64,000 nucleotides of DNA from Sequoia sempervirens (lineage: Eukaryota > Streptophyta > Pinopsida > Cupressales > Cupressaceae). Below the pieces are notes generated by a model. That model was not told the origin of the DNA. It saw only the letters and a list, made by a program, of their open reading frames with translations, and made no database searches. The translations under genes and the position numbers were made by a program. Each line of letters starts with the position of its first letter. Position 1 is the stretch's first letter. Where the stretch lies: contig VDFB02000003.1 of the NCBI GenBank assembly GCA_007258455.2, positions 42,659,986 to 42,723,985 of the forward strand. Reading direction: 5' to 3'. Of this stretch, positions 25,001 through 36,400 are shown piece after piece.

Positions 25001-25224
25001 AGAGTGCTATATGTTTGGCAAAGAATCCTACTTTCCATGCCAGGATGAAACATATAGATGTACAGTATCATTTTGTATGAGATATGGTGGAGGATGGGAA
25101 GGTCTCTTTGGAGAAAGTGGATACTCTAGAGAATGTTGCAGATGCATTGACGAAGCCTGTGAGCACAAACAAGTTCAGTTGGTGTGCCAGTTCGATGGGC
25201 CTCTTGGCCCATGAATCTCAATAA
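22012..25224 (+). pseudogene. pol: Copia pol: protease, integrase, reverse transcriptase, RNase H, broken
   Basis: The protease has WLIDYGAS where DSG or DTG is required. The frame is lost between about 22150 and 22620. GAG-pre-integrase is at about 22500-22660. Integrase (22627-23442) has the first two Asp (HSD, RTDNGSEF) but NGVSKR where family members have AER, so the catalytic Glu is Lys. A TAG at 23440 precedes RT (23461-24672, YVDDMLFIG). RT ends in a frameshift near 24665. RNase H (about 24840-25224) contains STIEAEYMV and CDSQSAI, with a TGA at 25078 that fits CGA to TGA decay. No part can be functional. Confidence 0.9.
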
Positions 25225-25262
25225 TTCTATGTTGCTCTGGAGGTGTTAGTAAGATCTTCGTC

Positions 25263-25273
25263 AAGTGGGAGCT
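25263..25273 (+). other. Polypurine tract of the Tork-like Copia element
   Basis: AAGTGGGAGCT directly before the 3' LTR, the usual Copia plus-strand priming tract. Confidence 0.8.
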
Positions 25274-26836
25274 TGTTGGAATATGTGCCTCAATTCTTAC
25301 TAACAAGAAACTCCTTGAAGGAAAAGTCGGTGTGACATCACGAATGTCTGGCCAACTAACTGTTCTGAAGTTCTAAAATGATCATATCGGCGTGACAGGG
25401 TTGATGTCTTGCCAACAAGACTATTGATGTGACGTTCGGCGTTTGGCCTGACCTTTCGGCGAACGAAAAACCTTCGGGCGACAGTGTGTTCTTATCGGGC
25501 GTCGGGGAGACTTGGCCGAAGAAGTCTATTGTCGGTATGTGGTCTCATCGACATGGAATTTCTCACCAATAGTATTACTCTATCGGTGAAACAAAAGGGT
25601 TTTAATAAGATGTCTCCATGAGTATGAAAGGTCACGCCGACAGGAGATGTCACATAGTCTTCGTGGTGACAAAAGACTTCGCTGGGATGTCTTAGCGAAA
25701 GTCATAAGTCACGCTGACAGAAGTCTTCGGGTTAACTTTGGGCACTCGAAGAAACATCTTGGCGAGGGCTTAAGTCTTGCCGACTCGGTAAGACATGGTG
25801 GAGCTCGATGAAACGTCAAGGCGAAAGTCTTGAGTCTTGCCGATAGTAAGTCTTCGGTAAGACTTAGGTAACTCAGAGAAAGGTCACGGTGATAGACACG
25901 AGTCTTGGCGACAGTGTGACTTTCGGTGGAATTCCTGTTTCGGTATGACGTCTCACCGAAACCGTGGGGGTCTTGTCGATAGGTGAAAGGCTTCAGAGTA
26001 GCACAAGGTTGTCGGCAGAAGGTCTTGGCGAAGACGTAGTGTCTTGCCGATGGAATGTCTGATCACTATGACTTATACATTCGATATGTGTCTTGCCGAT
26101 AAGGGAACCTTTTCCGATAGGATCGAATTGGACATCGATGGTTTTGTTATGACATGTAACAGTCGTTATAGCATCTTTCCGACTTGTGGAAGCTAGAGCG
26201 AATACCGTTAGAGAAACTTTGTGGCATTGGGGAGACACTGTGAGTGTCTCACCGATATGCCAACAAATTTGAACACCGTTGACCGTGTGGCATCCTACTG
26301 GACCAATCAGAGGAAGCAGTTTTCAAACTGATGTCGATTGTTTTTTGTAACAGTTGCAATGTTGGAAAAATAGCATGCAGGGAAAAATCAATGCTCGAAT
26401 GGAAACTGTCTATGGTTGGCAATGGCGGATAAGGAAGTATAGTAGGAAAAATTAGAATGTGTTAAATAAAGGCAAAATGATTCTAATCATTAACAGAGCG
26501 AGTGAATCGAGTTGTAGAGAGAGAAAAATTTTGTAACTAGTTGAACAGTGAAAATAAGCTATTGTGACTAACACCAGAAAGATGTCTTTCTGATTGTATG
26601 TAATTTTTGTTACTATAATACAAAGAGATACAGCTTGGTGTGGTGGGTTTTTTCCTGAAAGGGTTTCCCACGTAAAATCTGTTGTTTGAGTTGTCTTTGT
26701 GTATTTGCTCTATTTCTATAATTCCTTCATGCGTGTCTTAACTGGACTGTAGTTAGAAAATTAAAAGTACTGTTTGCTTACTCCCCTGTGGTTTTGACGT
26801 TAGGAAAGTTGTTTCCGCACCTATGCTTTCCTTACA
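25274..26836 (+). repeat. 3' LTR of the Tork-like Copia element
   Basis: Starts TGTTGGAAT and ends TTACA. It is closely similar to 19539-21116 along its whole length, with small indels and scattered transitions. GTGCA follows directly. Confidence 0.92.
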
Positions 26837-26841
26837 GTGCA

Positions 26842-26957
26842 GTCATCATCGATGTATGAGATAGAATGGGAAGCATGTAACAAATATGATGAAGCTCAAA
26901 CACATCTAGGAAATCTTACCCCAAAACATCAAAGTGGGAAATCAAATCAAATAGATC
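26842..26957 (-). pseudogene. PMD ORF fragment, 5' part
   Basis: The minus frame reads DLFDLISHFDVLG, stop, DFLDVFELHHICYMLPILSH, then TSMMTA and passes in frame into the 19533 fragment when the Copia element and one GTGCA copy are removed. The sequence matches the region upstream of the PMD core (the part before the W..ET/EN..F motif). One in-frame stop is present, and the frame closes at a TAG before 26957. Confidence 0.55.
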
Positions 26958-27130
26958 CTAAGGTCATCTCTCCCTTGGCTATAGTGGTTTAAGGACCACC
27001 TACAATCATTTTAACCCAAAATGTTAGGATTTCATGCTAAATGCATAAAATGGAACAAAAACGATCAAAAACGAGACTTAGGGTTCCAAACAGGCAAAAG
27101 TGAGCAAAATTTAGCAAAAACGATGAAGTC

Positions 27131-27410
27131 ACTAACAAGTGCGAGGAAAAAAGGCAAGTGCAAGGAGAAATTGCAAGTGTGAAAATATCAAAAGTGAATA
27201 AATTTCGCAAGTGCACAAAACTAAAGCAAGTGCGCAAAAACAGACTCAGAGCATTCAAAAGTGAAGGCTTATAGCAAAAGCACACTCAAAAATGAAAGTT
27301 TCAATCAAATGCATAGAATTAAAGCAAGTGCACAAATTTTTTACAAATGCGAGCTTTCTAAACTAACAAGTGCGTTGAAACTGATGCAAGTGCACTGAAA
27401 AACTAAAAAC
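27131..27410. repeat. Dispersed CAAGTGC heptamer cluster
   Basis: CAAGTGC or one-base variants occur about eight times at irregular spacing in 27135-27395, each followed by G or CA. No frame is open across it. It could be noncoding internal sequence of the LTR element ending at 28977. Confidence 0.5.
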
Positions 27411-27946
27411 TATGCTTTTGACATGAGAAACTTTGTACACAAATTATGGGAACATGAGAAAATTAAAACGAGAAGTGAGAGTGTACATATCGGGGCACCA
27501 ATGCCTGCGGGCCATCCAAACTCTCGAACTAGGTTTGGACGATGTGGCTCTCCCTGAATCCTAAGCATTGCTCATCGACAACTGACAAAATGGAAAATCT
27601 AGAGACAATATTTCACTATAGGATCAAAGCACAAATGAGGAAATTAAAACCCTAATTTTTACTTAATGAACCTTCCTATGTTCAAATTAGGACTTCTCGG
27701 GAACATTGAAACAAGCAACGAGGGACCTATAGACCTATTTTTTCGCTCTCTATGTAACTGAACTAAAATAGAATAGTGGCGTGAGCCTGACCTCAAAATC
27801 AAAAAAATTGACCAACCTCTCGAGGGGGCAGCACAAAGTCCTACCATCATTCCGTTGACCGCCGGGCCACACTGGGGCATAATTTTTTTTCAAAATCTTG
27901 ATCTTAACATCGAATATTTGAAACAAAGAAACCAATACTTTGTATC

Positions 27947-27960
27947 AAGGATGGGAAAAA
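27947..27960 (+). other. Candidate polypurine tract
   Basis: Purine-rich GGATGGGAAAAA directly before TGTAGACATG, the expected position for priming plus-strand synthesis at a 3' LTR. Confidence 0.45.
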
Positions 27961-28977
27961 TGTAGACATGTAAAATTGATCTAACACCTATCACACACCC
28001 TAAATGACATTTTCACATCATCAACATCATAATCATCAAACATCACTTCATTTCATATCAATTGCATCTAAAACCATAATTTCCCCTATTAATTGAATAA
28101 TGCAACATTATTTAACTAATTCACTTTTTCACCATTTTGACTAATTAAATAAATTCCATTTATTTAATAAAGTCCTAAAACCCTATTTTTGCTATTAATT
28201 GAATAATATAAAAATATTTAATTAATTCACGTTTTATCATTTTGATCAATTAAATAAATTATATTTATTTAATAAAGTCCTAATCTAACTTTATTTAATC
28301 TTGATTAGTTAAATAACACCAATTATTTAATTACATCGCTAAACCATTTTATTTTCCTAAGTCGATTGAATTAATAAATCATAATAATTTAACTCACTTT
28401 CCCTCCAAATTCGAATAATTTGAATAAATTATTCAAATCCTCATCAAAAATCAAATCAAACTAATGCAACTTTGTTTGCAAAAGTCAAACTTGATTTACA
28501 CGTTCAACTCCAAAATGAATTAATTAATCATTCTCAACCACTTTTCTGATTAAACAAATTATGATCCCCTGATTTCTCAATCTATTCCTAACAGATCAAT
28601 CTATTCTTCAATCCCACTGAAGGCTCAAATTGATTTCTTCAATTTGACAGATTATTCAATCTATCTCTCAATTCCATAGATTATTCAATCTATTTCTTCA
28701 ATCACACAAATTGTGTAATCTCTTTTGCACAGATTATTCATGTCTAAATCCTCTCAACATATTTTGACTATTGATCTTGATTCCACATTGTTTAATCCTA
28801 ATCGTCCATTTCAAATCATAATTTCTATATAACAAACCTCTTTCCTCACAAAAAGGGATCAAAGAATCAACATCATTTGCACACCGAAGTACTGCCAATA
28901 TTCCTAATCACCATTAGCAAAGCTTAAAAATTTCTTCGATCAACCAACACACGCATCAAAGCTTCTCAAACACAACA
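27961..28977 (+). repeat. Candidate 3' LTR of an older LTR element
   Basis: Begins TGTAGACATG after a purine tract and ends CACAACA, with TG..CA ends. A TATATAA box at 28826-28832 lies 145 bp from its end, a usual LTR position. It contains a 106-bp AT-rich tandem duplication (28086-28300). The partner LTR would lie beyond the N gap and cannot be checked here. The PMD frame to its left would be antisense to this element. Confidence 0.45.
28826..28832 (+). promoter_or_regulatory. Candidate LTR TATA box
   Basis: TATATAA in the candidate LTR. Assigned by position only. Confidence 0.35.
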
Positions 28978-29340
28978 AATGGAGGCTTCATTGTGATATG
29001 AAAAATCCGACATCATGAGAACACACTCCGACATGGGATGGTAACTTCTCTTTTGTTTTAAATTTCATTGTGATAATCGTAGGACTTAAATTATGTTTTC
29101 AATAGCTTAGAAAGTCATTTCATGAGTATAGGAATATATCTAAATTAGTTATTTTTTATTTAGATTAGATTCTATTTCAATTGCTTTTATCTCGTTTAGA
29201 CTCTATGATTTCCCCCTCACACAAATAATACATTATATTATATAATATAATTGTTGAAAAATAATATACGAATTAATATATAATTGTTGAAAAATAATCA
29301 TATTTACTAAACATATATCTACTCCTATCTAAACATATAT
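28978..29340. other. AT-rich spacer
   Basis: TTGTTGAAAAATAAT occurs twice (about 29251 and 29284). Nothing else is recognisable. Confidence 0.4.
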
Positions 29341-30891
29341 ATATGCAATATAAAATAAGCACATACCTACTGTGATGCTTGTACACTTGTTGTAGACTGG
29401 CTCATGATGGATGAACCAGGTAAGATAGTTTCCTATATAAAAAATGACAAGAATGTAACACAATTTAAATGCACATGTACATATAATCATAATGTTGATA
29501 ATATAAAAACAACATATACCTATTGTGATGCTTCTTCCAATGTGTCAGCAACAGTCAACATGGTTGTAAAATTATGAGGTTGTTGCATAAAAAAACAAGA
29601 ATACATTAGACTATCAATATATGTATATGTATTTAAACATAAGAGATTTCAAAAATTAACATTTAAATAACAATTTAAATGATACCATATACTGAGTCTC
29701 TAGGCCAAATGAAATGACTGATTGAGTAGCCTCCTAGACTTGTGAAATTTGATCCTCTGTCAACAACTGTTAAAGATTCCAGCACACAAACATATATTAG
29801 TACTAATATCTCTTATAAAATATGAGAGAAAAGATAAAATGCACTATGAAATTACTTTAAGTCTTACATGTGCTTCCACATCACCTCTTTCATCCAATGT
29901 CTCTCCTGGAAATGCTCCACTCCATGCTCTCTCATCTCCTACATCTGACATATCATGGACCTCATAGTTGGATGTGTCCATTGGAGCCTTAGTGGACTGT
30001 CGAAGAGGACCCAAACATATATTTTGGCACATAATGCAGTAATGGGGCACACAAATATGTGCCAAAGAGGAGGGTGTACCAGTAGCAACTGATACAACAG
30101 GTGCATCACCATCATGATGGGATGCACCATCATGCAGTTGTGCAACATGCGAGCTCTGTGTGATCAAATGGTCACTCAATGCATGTATGGCCAAAATACT
30201 CTAACTGCCTACATCTACAACAATCTCTGGGTAAGGTATTGGAGTTGGGGAAGCAATAGGCGGAGTAGGAGGAAGTGGGGTTACTCGATGTGCTATGATC
30301 TATCCTAAGGCTTTCCTCTACCCACACCTTGGAAATCTCACATATCAAAGTAGTTGAAATGCTTACCTAGGACAAACTCAGCATATAGTTTTTGTAGAAA
30401 TATTGTGGGACATCAAGATTGTTGTTGGGTGGTTTATCAAAAACCATCCACCAACGTTTCCAGAAATTATCTAGAATACCTTGATGTGTGCACCATTTAA
30501 TTGAAAATTTAGGCTTGTGCACATCTACGAGTTGTCCAATTTTGGAACTGATAAATAGTTAGGCTAATTGGGTTTTGTTAATTTCAAGTTCCCTCACTCC
30601 ATCATATGATAAACCATTAGCATAATGTTGCCTCTGGGAATCTCGCCACTCTACAAACCTATTATGTTGGTTTGTGAGAGTTTCAACATCGGAAATGATT
30701 GTTTCTAGTGTGGTTTTCATATTAGAGAGCTCAGGGAGTGTCTCGTATATCCGACATATATTTCTCAATTGATTTAAATTCCTATTGATAGATTAATGGA
30801 TAATGAGTATGTTTTGTAATGGAGAAATTGGTGGTGGAGGATTTGGCTGGGCAGGGTTTTCATCTTGACCAGGGTTGGGATTCTCAGCCAT
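29340..30891 (-). pseudogene. Unrecognised multi-exon gene or transposon ORF, decayed
   Basis: ATG 30891 opens a proline-rich N terminus (MAENPNPGQDENPAQPNPPPP), then a helical stretch (IYETLPELSNMKTTLETI). The exon closes at a good donor CTAG|GTAAGC (30367). A second exon (about 30320-29868) has a Pro-rich linker and a segment with HICVPHYCIMCQNICLG, ending GAAGCACAT|GTAAGA. A third (29766-29686, 81 bp, in phase) has AACAG and GTATC borders. Two further short exons near 29530-29570 and 29370-29430 end alike. At least four in-frame stops are present (one looks like CAG to TAG). The splice pattern and phase argue for a real gene in the past. I recognise no domain; it could be an accessory ORF of a DNA transposon. 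Confidence 0.4.
29842..30089 (-). repeat. 248-bp duplicated exon segment, copy 1
   Basis: Matches 31812-32059 with no net indel; I count about 21 differences by eye (near 91% identity). It is the 3' part of the second exon of the unrecognised gene, including its donor. Confidence 0.9.
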
Positions 30892-31245
30892 TGTTAAGCC
30901 TGTTTGATGATGAAAATTTTAAAAATTAACAATGATTTTAATACAAAAAAAACCTATTCAAAAACCTATTTTTGACTAAAATTCTTAAAAAATAATGCAA
31001 AACCAAAAAAAATGATTTTTTTTTTTAAATTCATACATACATGTGACTTGTGGGTGATTTAAGCAAAAAAACCAAGGGAAAACAAATATCTGAGTCTTTG
31101 TGTTGCTCCAACGCGCGCAACAAGGAAAAAGCCAAGTGAAAATGAATCTCAGGTTTTTCTTTTTCTAATGTAATACACAGGAAATGGATATTCATTTGGT
31201 TTAAGTTTTTTAATTTGGTCAAGTCTAGCCCAGACCGACTTATAT
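30892..31245. other. Upstream spacer of the unrecognised gene
   Basis: A T/A-rich stretch without domain-like frames. The part 31170-31260 (ACACAGGAAATGGATATTC, then GAGGGTTTTTATATT) has a diverged second copy at about 31545-31625, on the other side of the 25-bp array. Confidence 0.4.
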
Positions 31246-31325
31246 GAGGGTTTTTATATTATAACAAAAAATATTTATATATAATGATATTATAAAATGA
31301 CATATTTATTATATTATATATTATA

Positions 31326-31520
31326 TTACAATATAATATAATATATTGCATTATCATGTAATATAATATATTGCATTATCATGTAATATAATATATTGCA
31401 TTATAATGTAATATAATATATTGCATTATAATGTAATATAATATATTGCATTATAATGTAATATAATATATTGCATTATAATGTAATATAATATATTGCA
31501 TTATAATATAATATAATAAT
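31326..31520. repeat. AT-rich minisatellite, 25-bp unit
   Basis: Seven TTGCA anchors stand at 31346, 31371, 31396, 31421, 31446, 31471 and 31496, exactly 25 bp apart. Units are TTGCATTATAATGTAATA plus ATATATA-type filler, nearly identical except for a TATC/TATA difference in the first two. The unit is close to palindromic around TGCATTATAATGTA. TA-rich low-complexity sequence continues to about 31800. Confidence 0.95.
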
Positions 31521-31619
31521 ATGACACCCTTTTTATTTATTTAACACACATGAAACAAATATCCATTTAGTTTTAAATTTCTCAGGTCCACCTCGTATAA
31601 TAAGAGGGTTTTTATATTT

Positions 31620-31802
31620 ATATTATAATATTATATTATAATATGATTATTATATTGTAATAGATCATATTATAATATTATATATATATATATATTATGA
31701 TATGATATATATTATTATGTATTATGATATTATAATATGATACATATTATTATATAATATATTGTATTATAATATAATATAATATATATATATATATTAT
31801 AT
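31620..31802. repeat. TA low-complexity tract
   Basis: Almost pure A/T sequence with TATATA and ATTATA runs, ending at the duplicated exon copy. Confidence 0.8.
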
Positions 31803-31811
31803 AATCAAATA

Positions 31812-32059
31812 CACAATGAAATTACTTTAAGTCTTATTGATGCTTCCACATCATCTCTTCCACCAAATGTCTCTCCTGGAAATGCTCCACTCCATGCTCT
31901 CTCATCTCCTACATCCGACATATCATGGACCTCATAGTCAAATGTGTCCATTAGATCCTCAGTGGACTGTTGAAGAGGACCCAAACATATATTGTGGCAC
32001 ATAATGCAATAATGGGGAACACAAATATGTGCTAAAGAGGAGGGTGTACCAGTAGCAAC
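31812..32059 (-). repeat. 248-bp duplicated exon segment, copy 2
   Basis: Second copy of 29842-30089. The minus frame is still open (HDMSDVGDERAWSGAFPGET), but the donor GTAAGA has become ATAAGA, so it cannot be spliced the same way. It is bounded on the left by TA-rich sequence. Confidence 0.9.
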
Positions 32060-32107
32060 ATGTGCATTTCTTGGTTTGTGAGATATAATATATTATATTA
32101 TAATATT

Positions 32108-32478
32108 ATGCGTGAGACTCAGGATGATACACCTGAAATTAAGCAAGACACACCAAGAGTTCTTGCGAAGCCATAAGACAAGAAGAGAGCATGTGTAGAT
32201 CTGTGGAGTGTGGTGTCGGGAATACTTACAACCTGAGAAGTAGGGTTGTTATTCATGACCAGAATGAACTTGGTGTTGTGTCTTTGAAGGAGCTCGTGAT
32301 TGTTGAGTGGAGGAAATTGGCTAAGCCTAGGGGGAAGAGGAAGAATATGTACCACAAGGCTTATGATTCTTTTATGGGGAAGCTTGATACAGTCATGGAA
32401 GGTGGGGCTGGTGGTTCAAAGGATGAGGCAAATACTAACCCAGACTACACCTGGTACCTTCTCACACTTGTAGGTTGA
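32108..32478 (+). pseudogene. Unrecognised short coding-like frame
   Basis: An open frame from about 32191 reads GNTYNLRSRVV, then LKELVIVEWRKLAKPRGKR and ends at TGA 32476. The preceding 80 bp carry a second open frame (RETQDDTPEIKQDTPRVLAKP) in another phase, so a frameshift lies near 32185. Codon-like composition and higher GC than its flanks suggest a gene fragment. I do not recognise it. Confidence 0.3.
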
Positions 32479-34869
32479 GAGGATTCTGATGATGGAGGGG
32501 TAGCTTCTCCAATTTCAGCAAAATCATGAAGGTGACACACATGCTCTGGTTCTGAAGAATTGTAGAGCTAGTTTCTCGATTCGATGTTTTTGTTTTTGAT
32601 GACCGAAATGAAGGAGAGGTGTTGGACACCATTGCGATAATGAGGGTTTCCTTTTGGAAGGCGGGTGAATCTCCTTCGGCGAATGTATAAGTTTTTGTCT
32701 TGGGTGTTGACAAGGAAAACTTCTTGGGTTGACATGGACGAGAGGTTTTGGTGTTGCTACAATGACGAATGATGCCTTTTGGAAGGCTAGCTAATCTTCA
32801 TTGATAGATGATATGGTTTTTTGTCTTTTGTGCTTTCCCTCCATATGAAAGTACAAATATAACTGTCTGGGGAATCTTGAAATTAGAATGAAATTGAATG
32901 TCAAATGTAAATGAGACTAAAATTGTAATTTGGCCTGAGGCTTGTTTTGCTCCCATGTTCCTATAAATGAGAATTCAGGGCTAGTTACAGGGGGGTTGTT
33001 TTGCACTTGATCACATAAGGAATTGTAAAGGGTTTACTAAGCATTTTAGAGTTAATTACTAGGTTCGAGTCTACTAATATACATGCAATTTTGATAGCAA
33101 CACTGGCAGTATAGTACAAAATGATACGAATTTGAAGCCATTTTCTCTCCTATGTAATTGTTACATGATCTATAAATAATATAATCAAAGGTTATTTTAT
33201 TTGTCTCCATGGCTTTTCATTGGATGTGGTTTTACTTTTGCTTGTTAATTCAAAGAATTAATGTAAATGCTTGAGTAAGGCTACCGGTTTATGTTAATTT
33301 GAGTGCTAGGATATTGGTAAGAAGTGTTGGTTGAGATATAATTTTGAAATACTGTAATGCAATATCTTCAAAGCTTAATTGATGCCACGTATGAAATTGT
33401 TGTCAAGTTGTGTAGATGTTGGAACTAACCCCATTCCAAGGATAAGACACTAATCTAAGTGAGGTATTCATGTTGCATTTAGTTGGTCAATTCAACAACA
33501 AATCATTTATTAAATCAAATTTTACAAAATGGGTTATGATTGTGTTGAGTTATACCATTCTCATGCTCTGAACATAAAATGTTGTTAAGGAGTAGCCAAC
33601 TCTTTGATACATTCTTTTTGTTGAGTGATTATATGAGGATTATCTATTTGTTTCAATGTTCATGATAAAATGGCACAGGAATTTCATCTAAACATTGTCA
33701 AGATCACCCTCCTAGGTTTCACAAAGCCCGAAGAGTAGAAGTAAGGGCCTAGTAATCCTTTACTTGTTTGTTGGTCAATCCTTACCTATGTTAATTATTG
33801 AATTGTGGCAAATTCATAGAAATATGATGAGATCAAGTTTGGTTCTAAAAAAAAACCAACACCTCCCATTCTATATCTTGTTTGAAATAAATTTGTATTA
33901 TTTACAAATTTAGATTATATGTTATATTATTACTTTGTAAGCACTATCATCAACAATGGTGTATAGGGAACTATTGTTTGGATATCACGTGACAAATTTT
34001 ATTATTCATTTCGGTTACCTTTTGAATTGTAAGGCTTGCCTATTTTATTCCTAGTGACAATATTGTTAGATATATTAATTAGTTTGATTTGAATGATTTA
34101 TTAGGAATTTTTTAGTTAATTTACATTTATCTGTTATAATATGTTGATTATATTATTCTTTTTATTATCATGGAAGGATGCTACTTATATTATGAAATAG
34201 TATGAAATATTATTGTAAGAACAAATGTATGTGATTGGTTTATATTATGTACATTATCACTATTATTTTAATTCTTAATATTGTTTAGATTATGTATTGA
34301 CAATGTTTCTAGAATGTATATTTAATCCAATTCAAATAAAACATTAGAGGTTTTCCCAAATAATCATCATTGTAAGTTTTTTATGAAACTTAGACCAATA
34401 CTCATGGTCTGAGGGATATGGTATTTATGTTTAATTGTGTAAGTGTAATGTTAAATTTTAAATTGAGATTAGAGTAGTGTTAATAGTCCCCTTTATTGTT
34501 ATTTTTGTGAAAACTTAGTGCCTAGATTATGCTTACTATGATTATGGACACTTTTTATGTGAAATTTTTATATTTTTTAATGTTTTAACCCTTATTAATT
34601 CCCTTGAAAATAAATGAATAAAAATGAGGTCTTGAAATGAAGGTGAAGAGTCACCTCCTCATGAGAAGAGGAAGGGTCATTCAATTATTCAATTTATTTA
34701 ATTTTCTTTAGAAAATAAAGAAGAAATATGAAGATGAGTCATTGTACGTTTTATTTTGGCATAAATTGTTGAGAAAAAGAGTGACTTATTTTGAAAAGAT
34801 ATTTTGCATTTTTTATAATGGAGATTTCAAGAAAATAACTTTACTAGTTGGGAAATAAGGGTTGTATCA
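32479..34869. other. Intergenic, nothing recognised
   Basis: AT-rich sequence without conserved frames. A TATAAATG at about 32961 and a G-run (AGGGGGGTTG, 32979) resemble scraps of LTR elements, but no partner was found. Confidence 0.4.
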
Positions 34870-36400
34870 AGTGACCATTGGTATAGAACTTGAACCAAAA
34901 ACTATAGAAAAGAGAAAATGGTTTGATAGATATGATGAAAAATTTGGGATATTATGCATGTCTATGTCTCCTAATATCCTCTTTCATGTTGATTCTTGTA
35001 CTACACCCAATAAGATCTAGACTCATTTAGAGACCTTGTTTAGAAAGCATGATATATTATGAGGGTTTTAGTTGGAGAATTAACTTATTGGTTTGAATCT
35101 TATAGATTTTGATAGAATCCATGATTTATTCAAACTCAAATCTCTTAGATTGTAGATGACACAATATTTTATTGAGAAACAAGAATCTGCATTGATTTTT
35201 CCATCCTTTCCAAGCTTGGTCTTAATTATTTAGTTTTTATTTCTACCTTCTATGCTAGTAGAGATGCTCTTGGTATTGCATTTACAATTCCTTCACTTGA
35301 TGATTTTTCTTCATCTCTCACCAAAGATTAAGAAAAGTTGGTACAAATAGGTACATTTAATTCTTCCAAACCATAGGCTATTATTGCAACTCAAAGCATA
35401 GAATATCAAAAATGCTTCAAAAGGTAAGAAATAGTAAAATAAGAATTTAAAGAGCAATGATCAAGAAAAGGAATTGTTTTCATATGATACCTCTAAGTCC
35501 TCTTCCTCTTCTAAGGGGGACTCATCTAAGAAGGAGATACCAAAATGTGCATATTGTAAAAAGAAAGTACATGATCAACATTAGTGTTATTCAAAATAGA
35601 TTGATGAGCTAAAAAAACTTCTTCAAAAGAACAATATTTAATTGCCTTAATCTATGTCATCTAGTGCATCCTCTTCTTTGATATTATCACCCACACAATC
35701 AAAGTTAGCTAGCATGAAAAGAATAATAAACAAGATGAAAGTAAGTACACTCTTTATTTCTACCAATTTTTAGTCAAGACAATGGTTTCTTGATTTAGGA
35801 GCCTCATATCACATGGATTCACCATAGGGTATGTTGTCTTCATTTGAGCCTTGCACTTTATCACACATACTAATGGGAAACAACACATATATGGGTGTTT
35901 GTAGGAAAGGATTTATTTCTATTAATGATGGCACATTTCAGGATGTTCGTTGTGTTCCTTCACTATCCACCAATATCCTTTCCATCTATAAAATTACACA
36001 TAGTGATGTAAGGAAGACTATTGATTTCACACTTCATTCAAAACTTATCAAAGACTTGTAAAGTAGAGATATTTTCATAGTTGGTATGGTTGATCTTGCA
36101 TCTCGATTGTATTCCTTCTTAAATTTTTCTCTGGATGATCTTACAACACCTTTGACTAGTATTCTCTCTCAAATTACTAGAGTTGATTAGATACCTAATG
36201 AGAATTTTGGTCACTTGAACCTATGTGCACCTCCATCCGCCTTGGTTCATGATACTTGTGTTGATCTTCCATCTCCCCCACCTCCTACATCTTCAATAAT
36301 CAATTTGGTTCAATATGATGTTACTAGTATTTTAGATTCAACATTATGGGATAATATTTTTTAGACATTGCAAATTTATTTGTAAAGTCACACATTGCAT
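34870..36400 (+). pseudogene. Degraded Copia gag-protease remnant
   Basis: The gag part at about 34880-35600 (KWFDRYDEKFGILCMS, HDLFKLKSLRL) spans several frames with stops. A zinc knuckle CAYCKKKVHDQH.C is at about 35549-35590. The protease-like motif WFLDLGASYHM at about 35786 (D-L-G instead of D-S-G) is followed by a gag-pre-integrase-like stretch (35831-36061). After 36100 the frame becomes a Pro/Ser linker and no integrase or reverse transcriptase follows. So the element either lost them or was a gag-only non-autonomous type. Confidence 0.65.

Larger units (their letters stand above)
19539..26836 (+). mobile_element. Complete but inactive Copia LTR retrotransposon, Tork/Tnt1-like
   Basis: A 7298-bp element flanked by the target duplication GTGCA (19534-19538 and 26837-26841). 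LTRs are 1578 and 1563 bp. Internal order is PBS, gag (UBN2 type with zinc knuckle), PR, IN, RT, RNase H, PPT, which is Copia order. The integrase and gag sequences resemble the Tork lineage (Tnt1 family). Many stops and two frameshifts disable it. Confidence 0.95.

Noticed and set aside
31326..31520. Regularly spaced repeats resembling a CRISPR array
   Set aside because: There are no unique spacers; the whole 25-bp unit repeats. The setting is a plant nuclear genome.
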